From: an uncultured Flavobacteriales bacterium
GTDB taxonomy: Bacteria; Bacteroidota; Bacteroidia; Flavobacteriales_D; Sanyastnellaceae
Direction: 5' to 3'
Assembly (NCBI GenBank): GCA_938074325.1
Contig: CALJFZ010000002.1
Coordinates: forward strand, 1-64,000
Length of the DNA: 64,000 nt
The notes beneath the pieces were generated by a model, which searched no databases, was not told where the DNA came from, and saw nothing but the letters and a program-made list of their open reading frames with translations. Each line of letters starts with the position of its first letter. Positions within the stretch are counted from its first letter, which is position 1. This document shows, piece by piece, positions 1-9,177 of the stretch. The translations under genes and the position numbers were made by a program.

Positions 1-2
1 TA

Positions 3-872
3 GCCTCCTTCATCAAGGAATTCGTCGTGCGGTTGCCCGAAGGTGAAACCTTGGACTTTGAAGCCGGTGGTTACATCCAGGTAGATGTGCCTGAGACCGT
101 TGTCGAGTACAAAGAAATTGACATCACGGCGCACCCTGAGCACCACAAGGATGCCAACACCTTCCAAAGCGAATGGGATAAGTTCGGTTTGTGGGATTTG
201 AAGATGACCAACGAAGAACCCATTGTGCGGGCGTATTCGATGGCCAATCACCCTGCAGAGGGCAACATCGTGATGCTCAACATCCGAATTGCTACACCGC
301 CATGGGACCGAGCGCGCAATGCTTGGATGCAGGTGAACCCGGGCATTTGCTCATCCTACGTCTTTGCCCAGAAGCCAGGCGATAAGGTGACCATCTCTGG
401 ACCTTATGGTGAATTCTTCATCAAAGAGACCGACGCCGAAATGGTCTACATCGGCGGTGGTGCTGGCATGGCACCGATGCGATCCCATTTGTTCCACCTG
501 TTCCACACCTTGAAGACCGACCGCAAGGTGACATTCTGGTACGGTGGACGTTCGAAGCGCGAGCTCTTCTACTTGGATGATTTCAATAAGATTGCCGAAG
601 AGTTCCCCAATTTCAATTTCCACGTAGTCCTCTCTGAACCAGCTGAGGAGGATGCATGGAAAGTGAAGAAGGACGTCAACGACGAAGGCGATGGTTTCCT
701 CGGCTTTGTGCACAACGCGGTGATTGAGCACCAATTGGCGCACCACGATGCACCGGAGGACATCGAGTTCTACTTCTGCGGTCCCCCGCTGATGAACCAA
801 GCGGTTTTGAAGATGTGTGACGACTGGGGTGTACCACCCGAAAATGTTAGCTTCGATGACTTCGGAGGTTAA
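3..872 (+). CDS. nqrF: Na+-translocating NADH:quinone reductase subunit F (5'-truncated by window edge)
   Basis: Frame is open from base 3 ([15 protein letters not shown]...). FAD/NAD-binding motifs include [36 protein letters not shown] and C-terminal [34 protein letters not shown]. Confidence 0.95.
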   Translation, partial: ASFIKEFVVRLPEGETLDFEAGGYIQVDVPETVVEYKEIDITAHPEHHKDANTFQSEWDKFGLWDLKMTNEEPIVRAYSMANHPAEGNIVMLNIRIATPPWDRARNAWMQVNPGICSSYVFAQKPGDKVTISGPYGEFFIKETDAEMVYIGGGAGMAPMRSHLFHLFHTLKTDRKVTFWYGGRSKRELFYLDDFNKIAEEFPNFNFHVVLSEPAEEDAWKVKKDVNDEGDGFLGFVHNAVIEHQLAHHDAPEDIEFYFCGPPLMNQAVLKMCDDWGVPPENVSFDDFGG

Positions 873-873
873 A

Positions 874-1989
874 ATGAACCCATTGAAGAACCAACACCCT
901 GCAGCGCAATCGTTGCGGGGTGTTGGCGTTTTATGCGCATTGCTCCTGTCCCTTTTTGGATGTGGTGAACCGCCGTCCAGCGCCACCGTGCAAATGCAAA
1001 CGGGGGATACGCAGGGAACGACGTATTTGGTCAAGTACCACGGTGCTGACTCCATCCCGCAAGCCGCGATTGATTCCGTGTTGGAAGCGGTGGATATTGA
1101 ATTCAACCTGTGGCGACCGGAGTCCACCATCAATGCGATCAATGCCTATGATCAATCGGATTCGCTGTTTGTGTTCGTAGACAGCCGGGGACTGTGGTCT
1201 TCCTTGTGGGCACAAACCTTGGATTTACATTCGGCATCGCAAGGTGCATTTGATCCCACTGTACTGCCTTTGGTCGAACTGTGGGGATTCGGACTATCGA
1301 AGCGAGCTGCCGTGGCCGATGGTGATGTAGAGGCCTTGATGCCGCATGTTGGGCTTTCATTCGAGCGCATCGACTTCAACGAGGTGACCGAGGATAAGCA
1401 GTACCAATTCACAACAGTGCGCAAACGCGATCCCGAAACGCAGATTGATTTCAATGGCATCGCTCAGGGCCTGACAGTGGACTTGTTGGCGGAAATGCTG
1501 CAACAAAATGACATCAAGGACTTCATGGTCGAAGTAGGGGGCGAGGTCCGCTGTGGGGGTGTCCGACCGGATGGTCGACCTTGGCGAATTGCCATCGACC
1601 GTCCCATCGCCTCCGAAGACGGATTGGACCATCGGGAGATGCAAACCATCGTAGCGGTTTCCGACGCGGCGATTTGCACCAGCGGGAATTACCGCAAGTT
1701 CTATGAGGAAGATGGCATCAAGCGCTCCCACACCATCAGTCCTTTTACCGGGTATCCTGTGCAGCACAGTCTGCTCAGTGCCACGGTCCATGCGGTGAAT
1801 GCCAGCACGGCTGATGCGCTGGCGACCGCGTGCATGGTATGGGGGCCTGAGGAGGGACGTCGCTTCATCGAGACGTACCGCTCAGCCAATCCGTACGAAC
1901 GCATCGAGGCCTATTTCATCAGCGATGCAGGAACCGGTGAATGGGAGGTGTGGGAATCCGAAGGTTGGGCGGTTCTTACCGCCGAGTGA
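874..1989 (+). CDS. apbE: FAD:protein FMN transferase (ApbE family lipoprotein)
   Basis: Lipoprotein-type N-terminus (LLSLFGCGEPPSS); GDTQGTTYLVKY, VEVGGEVRCGGVRPDGRPWRIAIDRP and SHTISPFTGYPV motifs; directly follows nqrF. Start moved to ATG 874. Confidence 0.93.
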   Translation: MNPLKNQHPAAQSLRGVGVLCALLLSLFGCGEPPSSATVQMQTGDTQGTTYLVKYHGADSIPQAAIDSVLEAVDIEFNLWRPESTINAINAYDQSDSLFVFVDSRGLWSSLWAQTLDLHSASQGAFDPTVLPLVELWGFGLSKRAAVADGDVEALMPHVGLSFERIDFNEVTEDKQYQFTTVRKRDPETQIDFNGIAQGLTVDLLAEMLQQNDIKDFMVEVGGEVRCGGVRPDGRPWRIAIDRPIASEDGLDHREMQTIVAVSDAAICTSGNYRKFYEEDGIKRSHTISPFTGYPVQHSLLSATVHAVNASTADALATACMVWGPEEGRRFIETYRSANPYERIEAYFISDAGTGEWEVWESEGWAVLTAE

Positions 1990-1998
1990 TTCAGTGGG

Positions 1999-2208
1999 TC
2001 AGGCCGTTGCGGTGTCCTCTGCCTTGCATTGTTCCTCGGGACGGGCACCGCAGAGGCTGCAGGCTTCACCTTCCTTGTTCAACAATGGATTTTGACTGGC
2101 ACATGTACCGGCAAATTTTCCGTCCTTCTTGACCAAGATTTTGATGGCAATGCCTGCGAATCCCACAGCGAGCAAGGCAATTGCCAGGAGTACCACTTTC
2201 CATTCCAT
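1999..2208 (-). CDS. NqrM/DUF539-like small membrane protein (Na+-NQR maturation factor-like)
   Basis: 69 aa: N-terminal TM helix followed by KKDGKFAGTCASQNPLLNKEGEACSLCGARPEEQC, a Cys pattern resembling NqrM; next to nqrF-apbE. Confidence 0.75.
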   Translation of the reverse strand: MEWKVVLLAIALLAVGFAGIAIKILVKKDGKFAGTCASQNPLLNKEGEACSLCGARPEEQCKAEDTATA

Positions 2209-2212
2209 GAGG

Positions 2213-2220
2213 CAAAATTA
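2213..2220 (-). promoter_or_regulatory. Leaderless-type -7 element TAATTTTG-N4-ATG
   Basis: CAAAATTA on + strand; spacer CCTC; ATG at 2208. A TTG lies 22 bp upstream of the box. Confidence 0.5.
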
Positions 2221-2301
2221 AGGCGTCCGCGGGGCACCTAGGCAAGGGGTACATGCATTTCTGCGGGAATTTGCTTAAATTATAGCTGCTTAACCAGGCA
2301 C

Positions 2302-4083
2302 ATGAAACGCGCATTTCTTTCCTCGACCTTCGCTTTGATTATGGCGACGACGTCGGTAGCGGTCTGCGGTCAAATAGGCCCTTGTGACTGTCCTCCCGTT
2401 GCTGATCGGCCTGTCGTGGAGGTAAGCGACATGGACGGCTTGGGGACCGGTACCACGACGTGGTCGTGCGACTCCCTTTACATATTGACCGAGACGGTGT
2501 ATGTGAACCCCGGTGACGAGTTGACCATCCTGCCCGGCACGGTGGTCCAAGGTCGCACCGGAATTGTCACCGATACATTGACCTATACCTTGCCCAACGG
2601 CAACCCATCACCGCGGGAAGACTATGTGTACAGTCAATACCCCGGCAGTTTGGTCATCAGCACTGGAGCGACCATCCATGCCGATGGGACGTCCAATTGC
2701 CCCATAGTTTTTACGTTCGAAGGTGATCCCATGGATGGAAGTGCAGGGTATGATGTTCGAGGAAAGTGGGGAGGTGTCATCGTTTGCGGTGACGGTGAAC
2801 TCAACACGTTTGATGGCAACGATGAGGCCGAAGGAGTCATGGATCTTTCCGGCCAAAACAGGCATGTGTACGGCGGCGACGGAACGGCTTTCCCCTCGTC
2901 CGGTACGCTGCGGTATGTGAGCATTCGTCACGCCTCAAGTTCGTTGGGCATCAGCCAGTTTGGCAATGGATTGGAGACCAATGCGCTGACGCTGTGTGGC
3001 GTAGGGCCAGAGACGACCGTCGAATACATCGAAGCGGTGGCTAGTGGTGACGACGGTGTGCAAATCTTCGGTGGGCTGGTCAACGTGCGCTACCTCGGAC
3101 TTGCTTTCAATGCGGAGGACGGTTTGGAATACGATCAGGGCTGGCATGGCAACGGTCAGTTCATTTTCAGCATCACCGACGAACTGAGCGGCGCAGGAGA
3201 GCACGGTGGAGATTATGAAGGCGATGATTACGAGGAATTCGATGTGGACATGACCTTCATGCCTTATTCCAATCCCCTCCTGTACAATCAAACCTACATC
3301 GGACGCGACCAAGCCACCGCGATTCGCATGCACAACGGTGCGGGAGTCCGCATGCACAACAGTGTGTTTGCCCACTTTGGTTTGGGTATCGACTTCGAGG
3401 ACGAAGACCCGTGCGATGCTTGGGAATTGTTCTTGTTTGGGGAAACCCAAATCCAAAATAACCGATTCTGGGAGATCGGGGATTCCACGGGCTTATCGGA
3501 ACTCATCCTCTACAACGAGGGCTACGTATTCAATGGCCAGGAGGAAATCGAAGCCCATTTTGTGGGCAACAATAATTACGCGGCTGACCCTGGTTTTGAT
3601 GCTGTGTTTGCTGCGGTAGAAGGACACGTGTCAGACCCCATCAACTTAGCTCCTTTGGCAGCCGAGAATTTTGTGGTGGTGGCTGAATTCATGCCCATTG
3701 ACCCGTGGTTCGTGCCGGCTGACTACATCGGTGCTTTTCCCTCCGACGGTTCGAATTGGTTGACATGCTGGACCTACATGGAGCAGTTGGGGCTCTTTGG
3801 AGAATGGGTCGATGAAGCACAAAGCATCGGAGGCTGCATGTACTCGTTTGCATGCAACTACAACCCTTCGGCAACTCATGACGACGGTTCGTGTGAAATC
3901 ACGAGCTGCGCGGGTTGCACCTGGCCCGATGCAAATAACTACGACCCTGCCGCCTTGTGGGATGACGGTTCATGTCAACTGCCTCAAGGCACTTCCTGCC
4001 CAGAGGACATCAACAACGACGGTCAGGTGAATACAGGTGATCTCCTGATGTTCCTGGGTGCTTTTGGTCAACTGTGTCCGTAA
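2302..4083 (+). CDS. Secreted right-handed beta-helix-like protein with two CTDxxACNY/DDGSC-type modules and a dockerin-like C-terminus
   Basis: Signal peptide; VNPGDELTILPGTVVQGR...GSLVISTGATIHADGTSNCPIVFTFEG...GKWGGVIVCG repeats; C-terminal CPEDINNDGQVNTGDLLMFLGAFGQLCP. Confidence 0.75.
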   Translation: MKRAFLSSTFALIMATTSVAVCGQIGPCDCPPVADRPVVEVSDMDGLGTGTTTWSCDSLYILTETVYVNPGDELTILPGTVVQGRTGIVTDTLTYTLPNGNPSPREDYVYSQYPGSLVISTGATIHADGTSNCPIVFTFEGDPMDGSAGYDVRGKWGGVIVCGDGELNTFDGNDEAEGVMDLSGQNRHVYGGDGTAFPSSGTLRYVSIRHASSSLGISQFGNGLETNALTLCGVGPETTVEYIEAVASGDDGVQIFGGLVNVRYLGLAFNAEDGLEYDQGWHGNGQFIFSITDELSGAGEHGGDYEGDDYEEFDVDMTFMPYSNPLLYNQTYIGRDQATAIRMHNGAGVRMHNSVFAHFGLGIDFEDEDPCDAWELFLFGETQIQNNRFWEIGDSTGLSELILYNEGYVFNGQEEIEAHFVGNNNYAADPGFDAVFAAVEGHVSDPINLAPLAAENFVVVAEFMPIDPWFVPADYIGAFPSDGSNWLTCWTYMEQLGLFGEWVDEAQSIGGCMYSFACNYNPSATHDDGSCEITSCAGCTWPDANNYDPAALWDDGSCQLPQGTSCPEDINNDGQVNTGDLLMFLGAFGQLCP

Positions 4084-4087
4084 CCCA

Positions 4088-5155
4088 TCATAGGCTAAAT
4101 CGGAGTCCGATGAACGGATAATCGGCCCGCAGCCGAAAGGATCTCAGTCCGGCTTCGATGGCCCATTGCGTCCCGAACGCATAAGCGAATACCGCTTGCA
4201 AGTGGCGACGGCCCAACGCTTCATCTGGGCGGGTCCAGACCCAGCCTTGCAGAAGCATGAGGTGGGCGTTTCCAAAATGCAGGTTGACGCCCAATAAGCT
4301 GGAAAGTTGGAGTTTTTCACGGGGATTCAAAGGTTGCAGATGGTAGGCGCGCAGGCTTTGATTGTGCGCCAGGTCAAGGGCTCCGGTCCATGCAAAGGCA
4401 CCGCTGATGTGCCGCTGCGCATACGCCCCTGCGCTGAGCACGGGATGTCTGGGGCCGCCGGGCAAATTGACATCCCGCATGCCTGATCGGACTGCCAAGG
4501 CGTATGTCCATCGGTGTTGTGGCGTCGAATGGGCGTGAGCCACTTCCTGCGAACGGCTGTCATTGAGCAGCCCTCCTCGCATGCGGATATGCACATTGTT
4601 GATGCCCAGATTGGGCAAAGCCAAAGCCCCATTGGAGAAATGTGTCAGGCCTGCACCCAAGGCAAGAAATGCACGGTCGCCGGACGCAATGGTGACGGAT
4701 GTACCCAAATGCAGTCCCGCATTCCATCGGGTGCCGATGGCGATGGACAACGGACGATTAATGGGATCGTACGGGGCTGAGGCCCACCCGATTCCTGTGC
4801 CCAACTCGGCATGCCAATTGGTCCGAATGGGAATCTTTATTAACCACAAAGCGCTCGCGACGCTGCCAAGTTCGTCGCTGCCACCGTCCAACCAGCCCAG
4901 TTCAACCCCTTGCCATACGGGACCGTGCTGGCTCCAGTTGGCTCGCCAACCCGCCCGATCCCAGTTTCCGCGCCGAATGCCTACGCCGTGTGAGTGGCCG
5001 GTGACCAGGGCGAGCATTTCCGCTCGGTGGGGCAGGGCGTAGCCTTTGCTGACTTCCACACCCCAATCTGGGGTTTGGGCTGAGGCCATGGGCACGGCAA
5101 ACCACGCAGCCAAGGTGGTCGCGATTCCAAAAACGATTGTACAAGAGGTCCTCAC
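4088..5155 (-). CDS. PagL-like lipid A deacylase / acyloxyacyl hydrolase family outer-membrane protein
   Basis: Signal peptide; beta-barrel-like sequence; characteristic LTHFSNGALALPNLGINN motif. GTG start. Confidence 0.75.
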   Translation of the reverse strand: MRTSCTIVFGIATTLAAWFAVPMASAQTPDWGVEVSKGYALPHRAEMLALVTGHSHGVGIRRGNWDRAGWRANWSQHGPVWQGVELGWLDGGSDELGSVASALWLIKIPIRTNWHAELGTGIGWASAPYDPINRPLSIAIGTRWNAGLHLGTSVTIASGDRAFLALGAGLTHFSNGALALPNLGINNVHIRMRGGLLNDSRSQEVAHAHSTPQHRWTYALAVRSGMRDVNLPGGPRHPVLSAGAYAQRHISGAFAWTGALDLAHNQSLRAYHLQPLNPREKLQLSSLLGVNLHFGNAHLMLLQGWVWTRPDEALGRRHLQAVFAYAFGTQWAIEAGLRSFRLRADYPFIGLRFSL

Positions 5156-5187
5156 GGTCCGAATTTAGCAAGGCATACCTTTGTGCC
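5156..5187. promoter_or_regulatory. 32-bp head-to-head promoter module between pagL-like gene and mazG
   Basis: Minus: CGAATTTA at 5160-5167 (reads TAAATTCG on the minus strand) then 4 nt to GTG 5155. Plus: TACCTTTG at 5176-5183 then 4 nt to ATG 5188. The boxes are 8 bp apart. Confidence 0.6.
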
Positions 5188-6000
5188 ATGCACAGCATTG
5201 AAGAGAAACTGGCGGCATTCGAACGGCTGCTGAAGATTATGGGCGAACTGCGTGAGCAATGTCCATGGGACCGGAAGCAGACCTTTGAAACCTTGCGCCA
5301 TTTGACGATTGAAGAAACCTACGAGTTGTCAGAGGCCATCATGGATGCCGATGTCGAGGAGATCCGAAAGGAGACCGGTGATCTATTGCTGCACATGGTC
5401 TTCTATGCGCAAATCGCAAGCGAGACGCCCCGTGAAAAAGGCGGGTGGGATATTGCCGATAGCTTGAATGGCATTTGCGACAAATTGATTGATCGCCACC
5501 CGCATATTTATGGAGATGTAGAGGCCAACGACGAAGAAACGGTCAAGGCGAACTGGGAGCAATTGAAGTTGAAAGAGGGCAAGAATTCCGTGTTGGAGGG
5601 TGTCCCCAAGGGACTGCCAAGTTTGGTAAAGGCGTACCGAATTCAGGACAAAGTTCGTGGTGTCGGCTTCGATTGGGATAACGCGGACCAAGTATGGAAC
5701 AAGGTCCAGGAGGAGTTGGGGGAGTTCCAAGCGGAGATTGCGGCTGAGTCGGATCGTGCGGCCGATGAATTTGGCGACGTTCTCTTTGCCCTGATCAATT
5801 ATGCTCGCTTCAAAGGCATCAACCCGGATGAGGCACTTGAACGCACGAACCGCCGATTTCAGGCACGTTTTCAGCATATGGAATCGGCCATCCAGGCAGG
5901 ATTGGCTGAAGGGGGTAAGCCCATGTCGGAAATGGAGTTGGCGGAATTGGATGAGCATTGGGAACGGGCTAAAATCGCATTGGGTCAAGCAGATTCGTGA
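5188..6000 (+). CDS. mazG: Nucleoside triphosphate pyrophosphohydrolase MazG
   Basis: LREQCPWDRKQTFETLRHLTIEETYELSEAI, EEIRKETGDLLLHMVFYAQIA, DKLIDRHPHIYGDV and EFGDVLFALINYAR motifs. Start moved to ATG 5188. Confidence 0.96.
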   Translation: MHSIEEKLAAFERLLKIMGELREQCPWDRKQTFETLRHLTIEETYELSEAIMDADVEEIRKETGDLLLHMVFYAQIASETPREKGGWDIADSLNGICDKLIDRHPHIYGDVEANDEETVKANWEQLKLKEGKNSVLEGVPKGLPSLVKAYRIQDKVRGVGFDWDNADQVWNKVQEELGEFQAEIAAESDRAADEFGDVLFALINYARFKGINPDEALERTNRRFQARFQHMESAIQAGLAEGGKPMSEMELAELDEHWERAKIALGQADS

Positions 6001-6743
6001 TGCGAATGGGATGGATGCCAATCTGGGCCATGCTGGCGTTAGGGTGCAACGATACGGGTGCCCCAGCCTGTTTCATGCGGGCCGGAGAAGCGATTGAAAT
6101 CGCAGAGGAGCTCGACAATGCACCGGAAGTCCTCAAGTTTTATGGCCATTTGGACATTGAATTTGAAGCCACTGACCGCCCGGGCATTGAGTTGCATTGG
6201 GAGGGGCCAGAAAATGTTCTTCATCACCGATGGACAGAATGGGATGGAAGCACATTGAACGTTGGCCACGAGGACCGCTGTCAATGGATGCGGGATTTGG
6301 GGGAGCAGGTTGAATTGCGGATTCGGTGTGCTGATGTACCTGAATTTGTTTTGCACGGGCAAGGGACGTTTGACCTGTCGCTGGTGAACCCCGAGTCGTC
6401 GGTTGTACTCGACGCTTATGCCCATGCTGGCTACCTCTCGTTGGACTGCGATGTCGATAGTTTGACCGTTCGATTGCACGCGGGTGCGAGCGTTGCTGAA
6501 GCTACTGGTGATGTCAACACGCTTTCGCTTTTTGCTTCTGGGCTCTCCTCATTGGATGCGGGAGGTGTTCAGTCAGAACGAGCATTTGTCAATCAATCGG
6601 CCCACCCACCCATATATTTTCGGGCTTCGGAATACGCGTATGTCGCCCTCAATAGCCATGGGAATGTTTACGGTGGGACGAATCCACCCTTGGATTATTT
6701 GGTCGAGGAGCAAGGGGGAGGGGCGTTGATTTGGGAGGACTGA
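5997..6743 (+). CDS. Putative lipoprotein with DUF2807/GIN-type (auto-transporter adhesin head-like) beta-solenoid domain
   Basis: Lipobox-like MLALGC; Bacteroidota DUF2807-like pattern (ADVPEFVLHGQGTFDL...LHAGASVAEATGDVNTLSLFASGLSSLDA). Start overlaps the mazG stop. Confidence 0.6.
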   Translation: MMRMGWMPIWAMLALGCNDTGAPACFMRAGEAIEIAEELDNAPEVLKFYGHLDIEFEATDRPGIELHWEGPENVLHHRWTEWDGSTLNVGHEDRCQWMRDLGEQVELRIRCADVPEFVLHGQGTFDLSLVNPESSVVLDAYAHAGYLSLDCDVDSLTVRLHAGASVAEATGDVNTLSLFASGLSSLDAGGVQSERAFVNQSAHPPIYFRASEYAYVALNSHGNVYGGTNPPLDYLVEEQGGGALIWED

Positions 6744-6795
6744 GGCATGCGGAATTCTAACGCTGTTGGCGTAAATTGAAAGCCTATTTCATGCC

Positions 6796-9171
6796 ATGTT
6801 AAAGTCTTTTTCACGCATTTCGGCGGTATGCGCCGTTTGGTCCTTGTGCGTTGCATCGGTAGCAGTTGCTCAGCAATCCATGCAGGATGCGCCCACCCAA
6901 GTCAATACCAGCAAATTCAAGCAGTTGGGGCAGGAGCTGCCTACTCCGAATGTGTACCGGACGGCGAGTGGCGCCCCCGGGCATGAATACTGGCAACAGC
7001 AGGTGGATTACAACATCCAGGTCACCTTGGACGATGCGAACCAACGCATTGACGGTGAAGAACGCATTTTGTACAAAAACAACAGCCCCGACGAGTTGCG
7101 CTACCTGTGGCTTCAGTTGGATCAAAACGTCCGAGCGTTGGACAGCGATAGCTATAAGATCCGAGAATCGCGGATCAATGACCGCAACAGCTTTGGGTCG
7201 ATTCAAGGATTGGAGCCTTCATTTGACGGTGGGTTCAAAATCCAATACGTCGGCGACGAAACAGGCAAGCCGTTGAAGTACACCATCAACAAGACGATGA
7301 TGCGCATCGATCTGCCGTCGCCTTTGAAGCCCGGTGGAACTTTTGTGTTTGACGTTGCGTGGTGGTACAACATCAACGACCGCATGAAGGACGGCGGCCG
7401 GAGTGGCTACGAGTACTTTGAAGAAGAAGACAACTACCTCTACACCATTGCCCAGTTCTACCCGCGTTTGGTGGTGTACATGGACAACGAAGGTTGGCAG
7501 AATAAGCAGTTCTTGGGATCAGGAGAATTCACCCTGAACTTCGGCGATTACCACGTGGAAATCACCGTCCCAGAAGACCATGTCGTCGCATCAACAGGTG
7601 TATTGAAGAACGAAAAAGCGGTGCTCACGCCTGCCCAGCGCAAGCGGTTGCAGAAAGCCCGCACGACTTACGATCAGCCGGTGATGATCATCACCGAGGA
7701 AGAAGCCCGCGCTGCAGAACAAGGCAAAAAGACGGGAACCAAAACGTGGGTATTCGATGCAGAGAATGTGCGTGATTTTGGTTGGGCCTCCAGTCGGAAA
7801 TTTATCTGGGATGCGATGGCGGTGAAAGTGGGTAAGAAATCCCCGTTGGCCATGAGCTACTACCCGAAAGAGGGCAATCCGCTGTGGGAGCAATACTCCA
7901 CGAAGGCTGTGGCTCAGACCTTGAAGACCTACTCGGACTTTACGATTGATTACCCTTATCCGGTGGCCATATCCGTTCACACCAAGTGGATCGGAATGGA
8001 GTACCCGATGATTTGCTTTAATGGTGGACGCCCGGAGCCGGATGGCACATACACCGAACGCACCAAGATTGGCATGATCTCCGTTATTATCCACGAAGTG
8101 GGCCACAACTTCTTCCCGATGATCATCAATTCGGATGAGCGCCAGTGGACTTGGATGGACGAGGGGTTGAACACTTTCGTTCAATACTTGACGGAGAAGG
8201 AGTTTGACCGCGACTATCCGACCCGACGTGGAGCTGCACGGGACATCCGCAATTACATGGGCGGGGACAAATCCCGCATCAGCCCCATCATGACCAACTC
8301 GGAGTCGATTTACCAATTCGGGAACAATGCCTATGGCAAACCCGCCACAGCCCTCAACATTCTGCGGGAAACGGTGATGGGCCGTGAGTTGTTTGACTAC
8401 GCCTTCAAGGAATATTCTCGTCGGTGGGCGTTTAAGCATCCGTCTCCGGCGGACTTTTTCCGCACCATGGAAGATGCCTCTGGGGTGGATTTGGACTGGT
8501 TCTGGAGGGGATGGTTCTATTCCACGGACCACGTGGACATCGCTATGGACGAAGTCAAGTGGTACCAGATTGACACCCAAGATCCAGAGGTAGAGGCTGC
8601 ATTCGACCGTGAGGCAGCTGCGCAGGAGCCTGCCGACATCGCCTTGGTCCGGGACGAGGAGTTCATTCCCACCAGCTACATCGAGGCGGATCCTACGTTG
8701 AATGACTTCTACACGACAAGAGACCCGTTCATGGTGCTCGAATTGGATAAGGTAGAATACGCTGAGCGCATGGAATCCCTTTCAGAGGAGGAGCGGGTAT
8801 TGCTGAACAGTGGAAAGAACTACTATGAGATCACCTTCCGCAATGAAGGAGGGTTGGTCATGCCGTTGATCGTCGAATTTGAATACGAGGATGGCAGCCA
8901 AGAGATTCGCCGTATCCCGGCTGAGATTTGGAAGATGAGTGAACCGACGGTCACCAAGGTGTTCGTGACGGATCGTCCTGCCGCCCAAATCACGCTGGAT
9001 CCGTTCTTGGAAACAGCAGATGTTGACATGGACGACAACTACTGGCCTCCACGTCCACAACCCACACGTTTTGAGTTGTTCAAATCAAGCAGGCGACGCG
9101 GCGGGGGTGGAGAAAATCCGATGCAGCGCGCTCGACGCGATGCAGAATTGCAAAACGAAGGCGCGGAATAA
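6796..9171 (+). CDS. M1 family zinc metallopeptidase
   Basis: Signal peptide; HEVGHNFFPMIINSDERQWTWMDEGLNTFVQY (HExxH-x18-E) and GMEYPMICF motifs. Confidence 0.92.
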   Translation: MLKSFSRISAVCAVWSLCVASVAVAQQSMQDAPTQVNTSKFKQLGQELPTPNVYRTASGAPGHEYWQQQVDYNIQVTLDDANQRIDGEERILYKNNSPDELRYLWLQLDQNVRALDSDSYKIRESRINDRNSFGSIQGLEPSFDGGFKIQYVGDETGKPLKYTINKTMMRIDLPSPLKPGGTFVFDVAWWYNINDRMKDGGRSGYEYFEEEDNYLYTIAQFYPRLVVYMDNEGWQNKQFLGSGEFTLNFGDYHVEITVPEDHVVASTGVLKNEKAVLTPAQRKRLQKARTTYDQPVMIITEEEARAAEQGKKTGTKTWVFDAENVRDFGWASSRKFIWDAMAVKVGKKSPLAMSYYPKEGNPLWEQYSTKAVAQTLKTYSDFTIDYPYPVAISVHTKWIGMEYPMICFNGGRPEPDGTYTERTKIGMISVIIHEVGHNFFPMIINSDERQWTWMDEGLNTFVQYLTEKEFDRDYPTRRGAARDIRNYMGGDKSRISPIMTNSESIYQFGNNAYGKPATALNILRETVMGRELFDYAFKEYSRRWAFKHPSPADFFRTMEDASGVDLDWFWRGWFYSTDHVDIAMDEVKWYQIDTQDPEVEAAFDREAAAQEPADIALVRDEEFIPTSYIEADPTLNDFYTTRDPFMVLELDKVEYAERMESLSEEERVLLNSGKNYYEITFRNEGGLVMPLIVEFEYEDGSQEIRRIPAEIWKMSEPTVTKVFVTDRPAAQITLDPFLETADVDMDDNYWPPRPQPTRFELFKSSRRRGGGGENPMQRARRDAELQNEGAE

Positions 9172-9177
9172 GGCGGT

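Noticed and set aside
351-1142. 263-aa minus-strand ORF overlapping nqrF/apbE
   Set aside because: Antisense to two clear conserved genes; low-complexity shadow-frame composition; no recognisable motif.
7591-8580. 329-aa minus-strand ORF inside the M1 peptidase gene
   Set aside because: Fully antisense to a well-supported metallopeptidase; His/Val-rich shadow frame.
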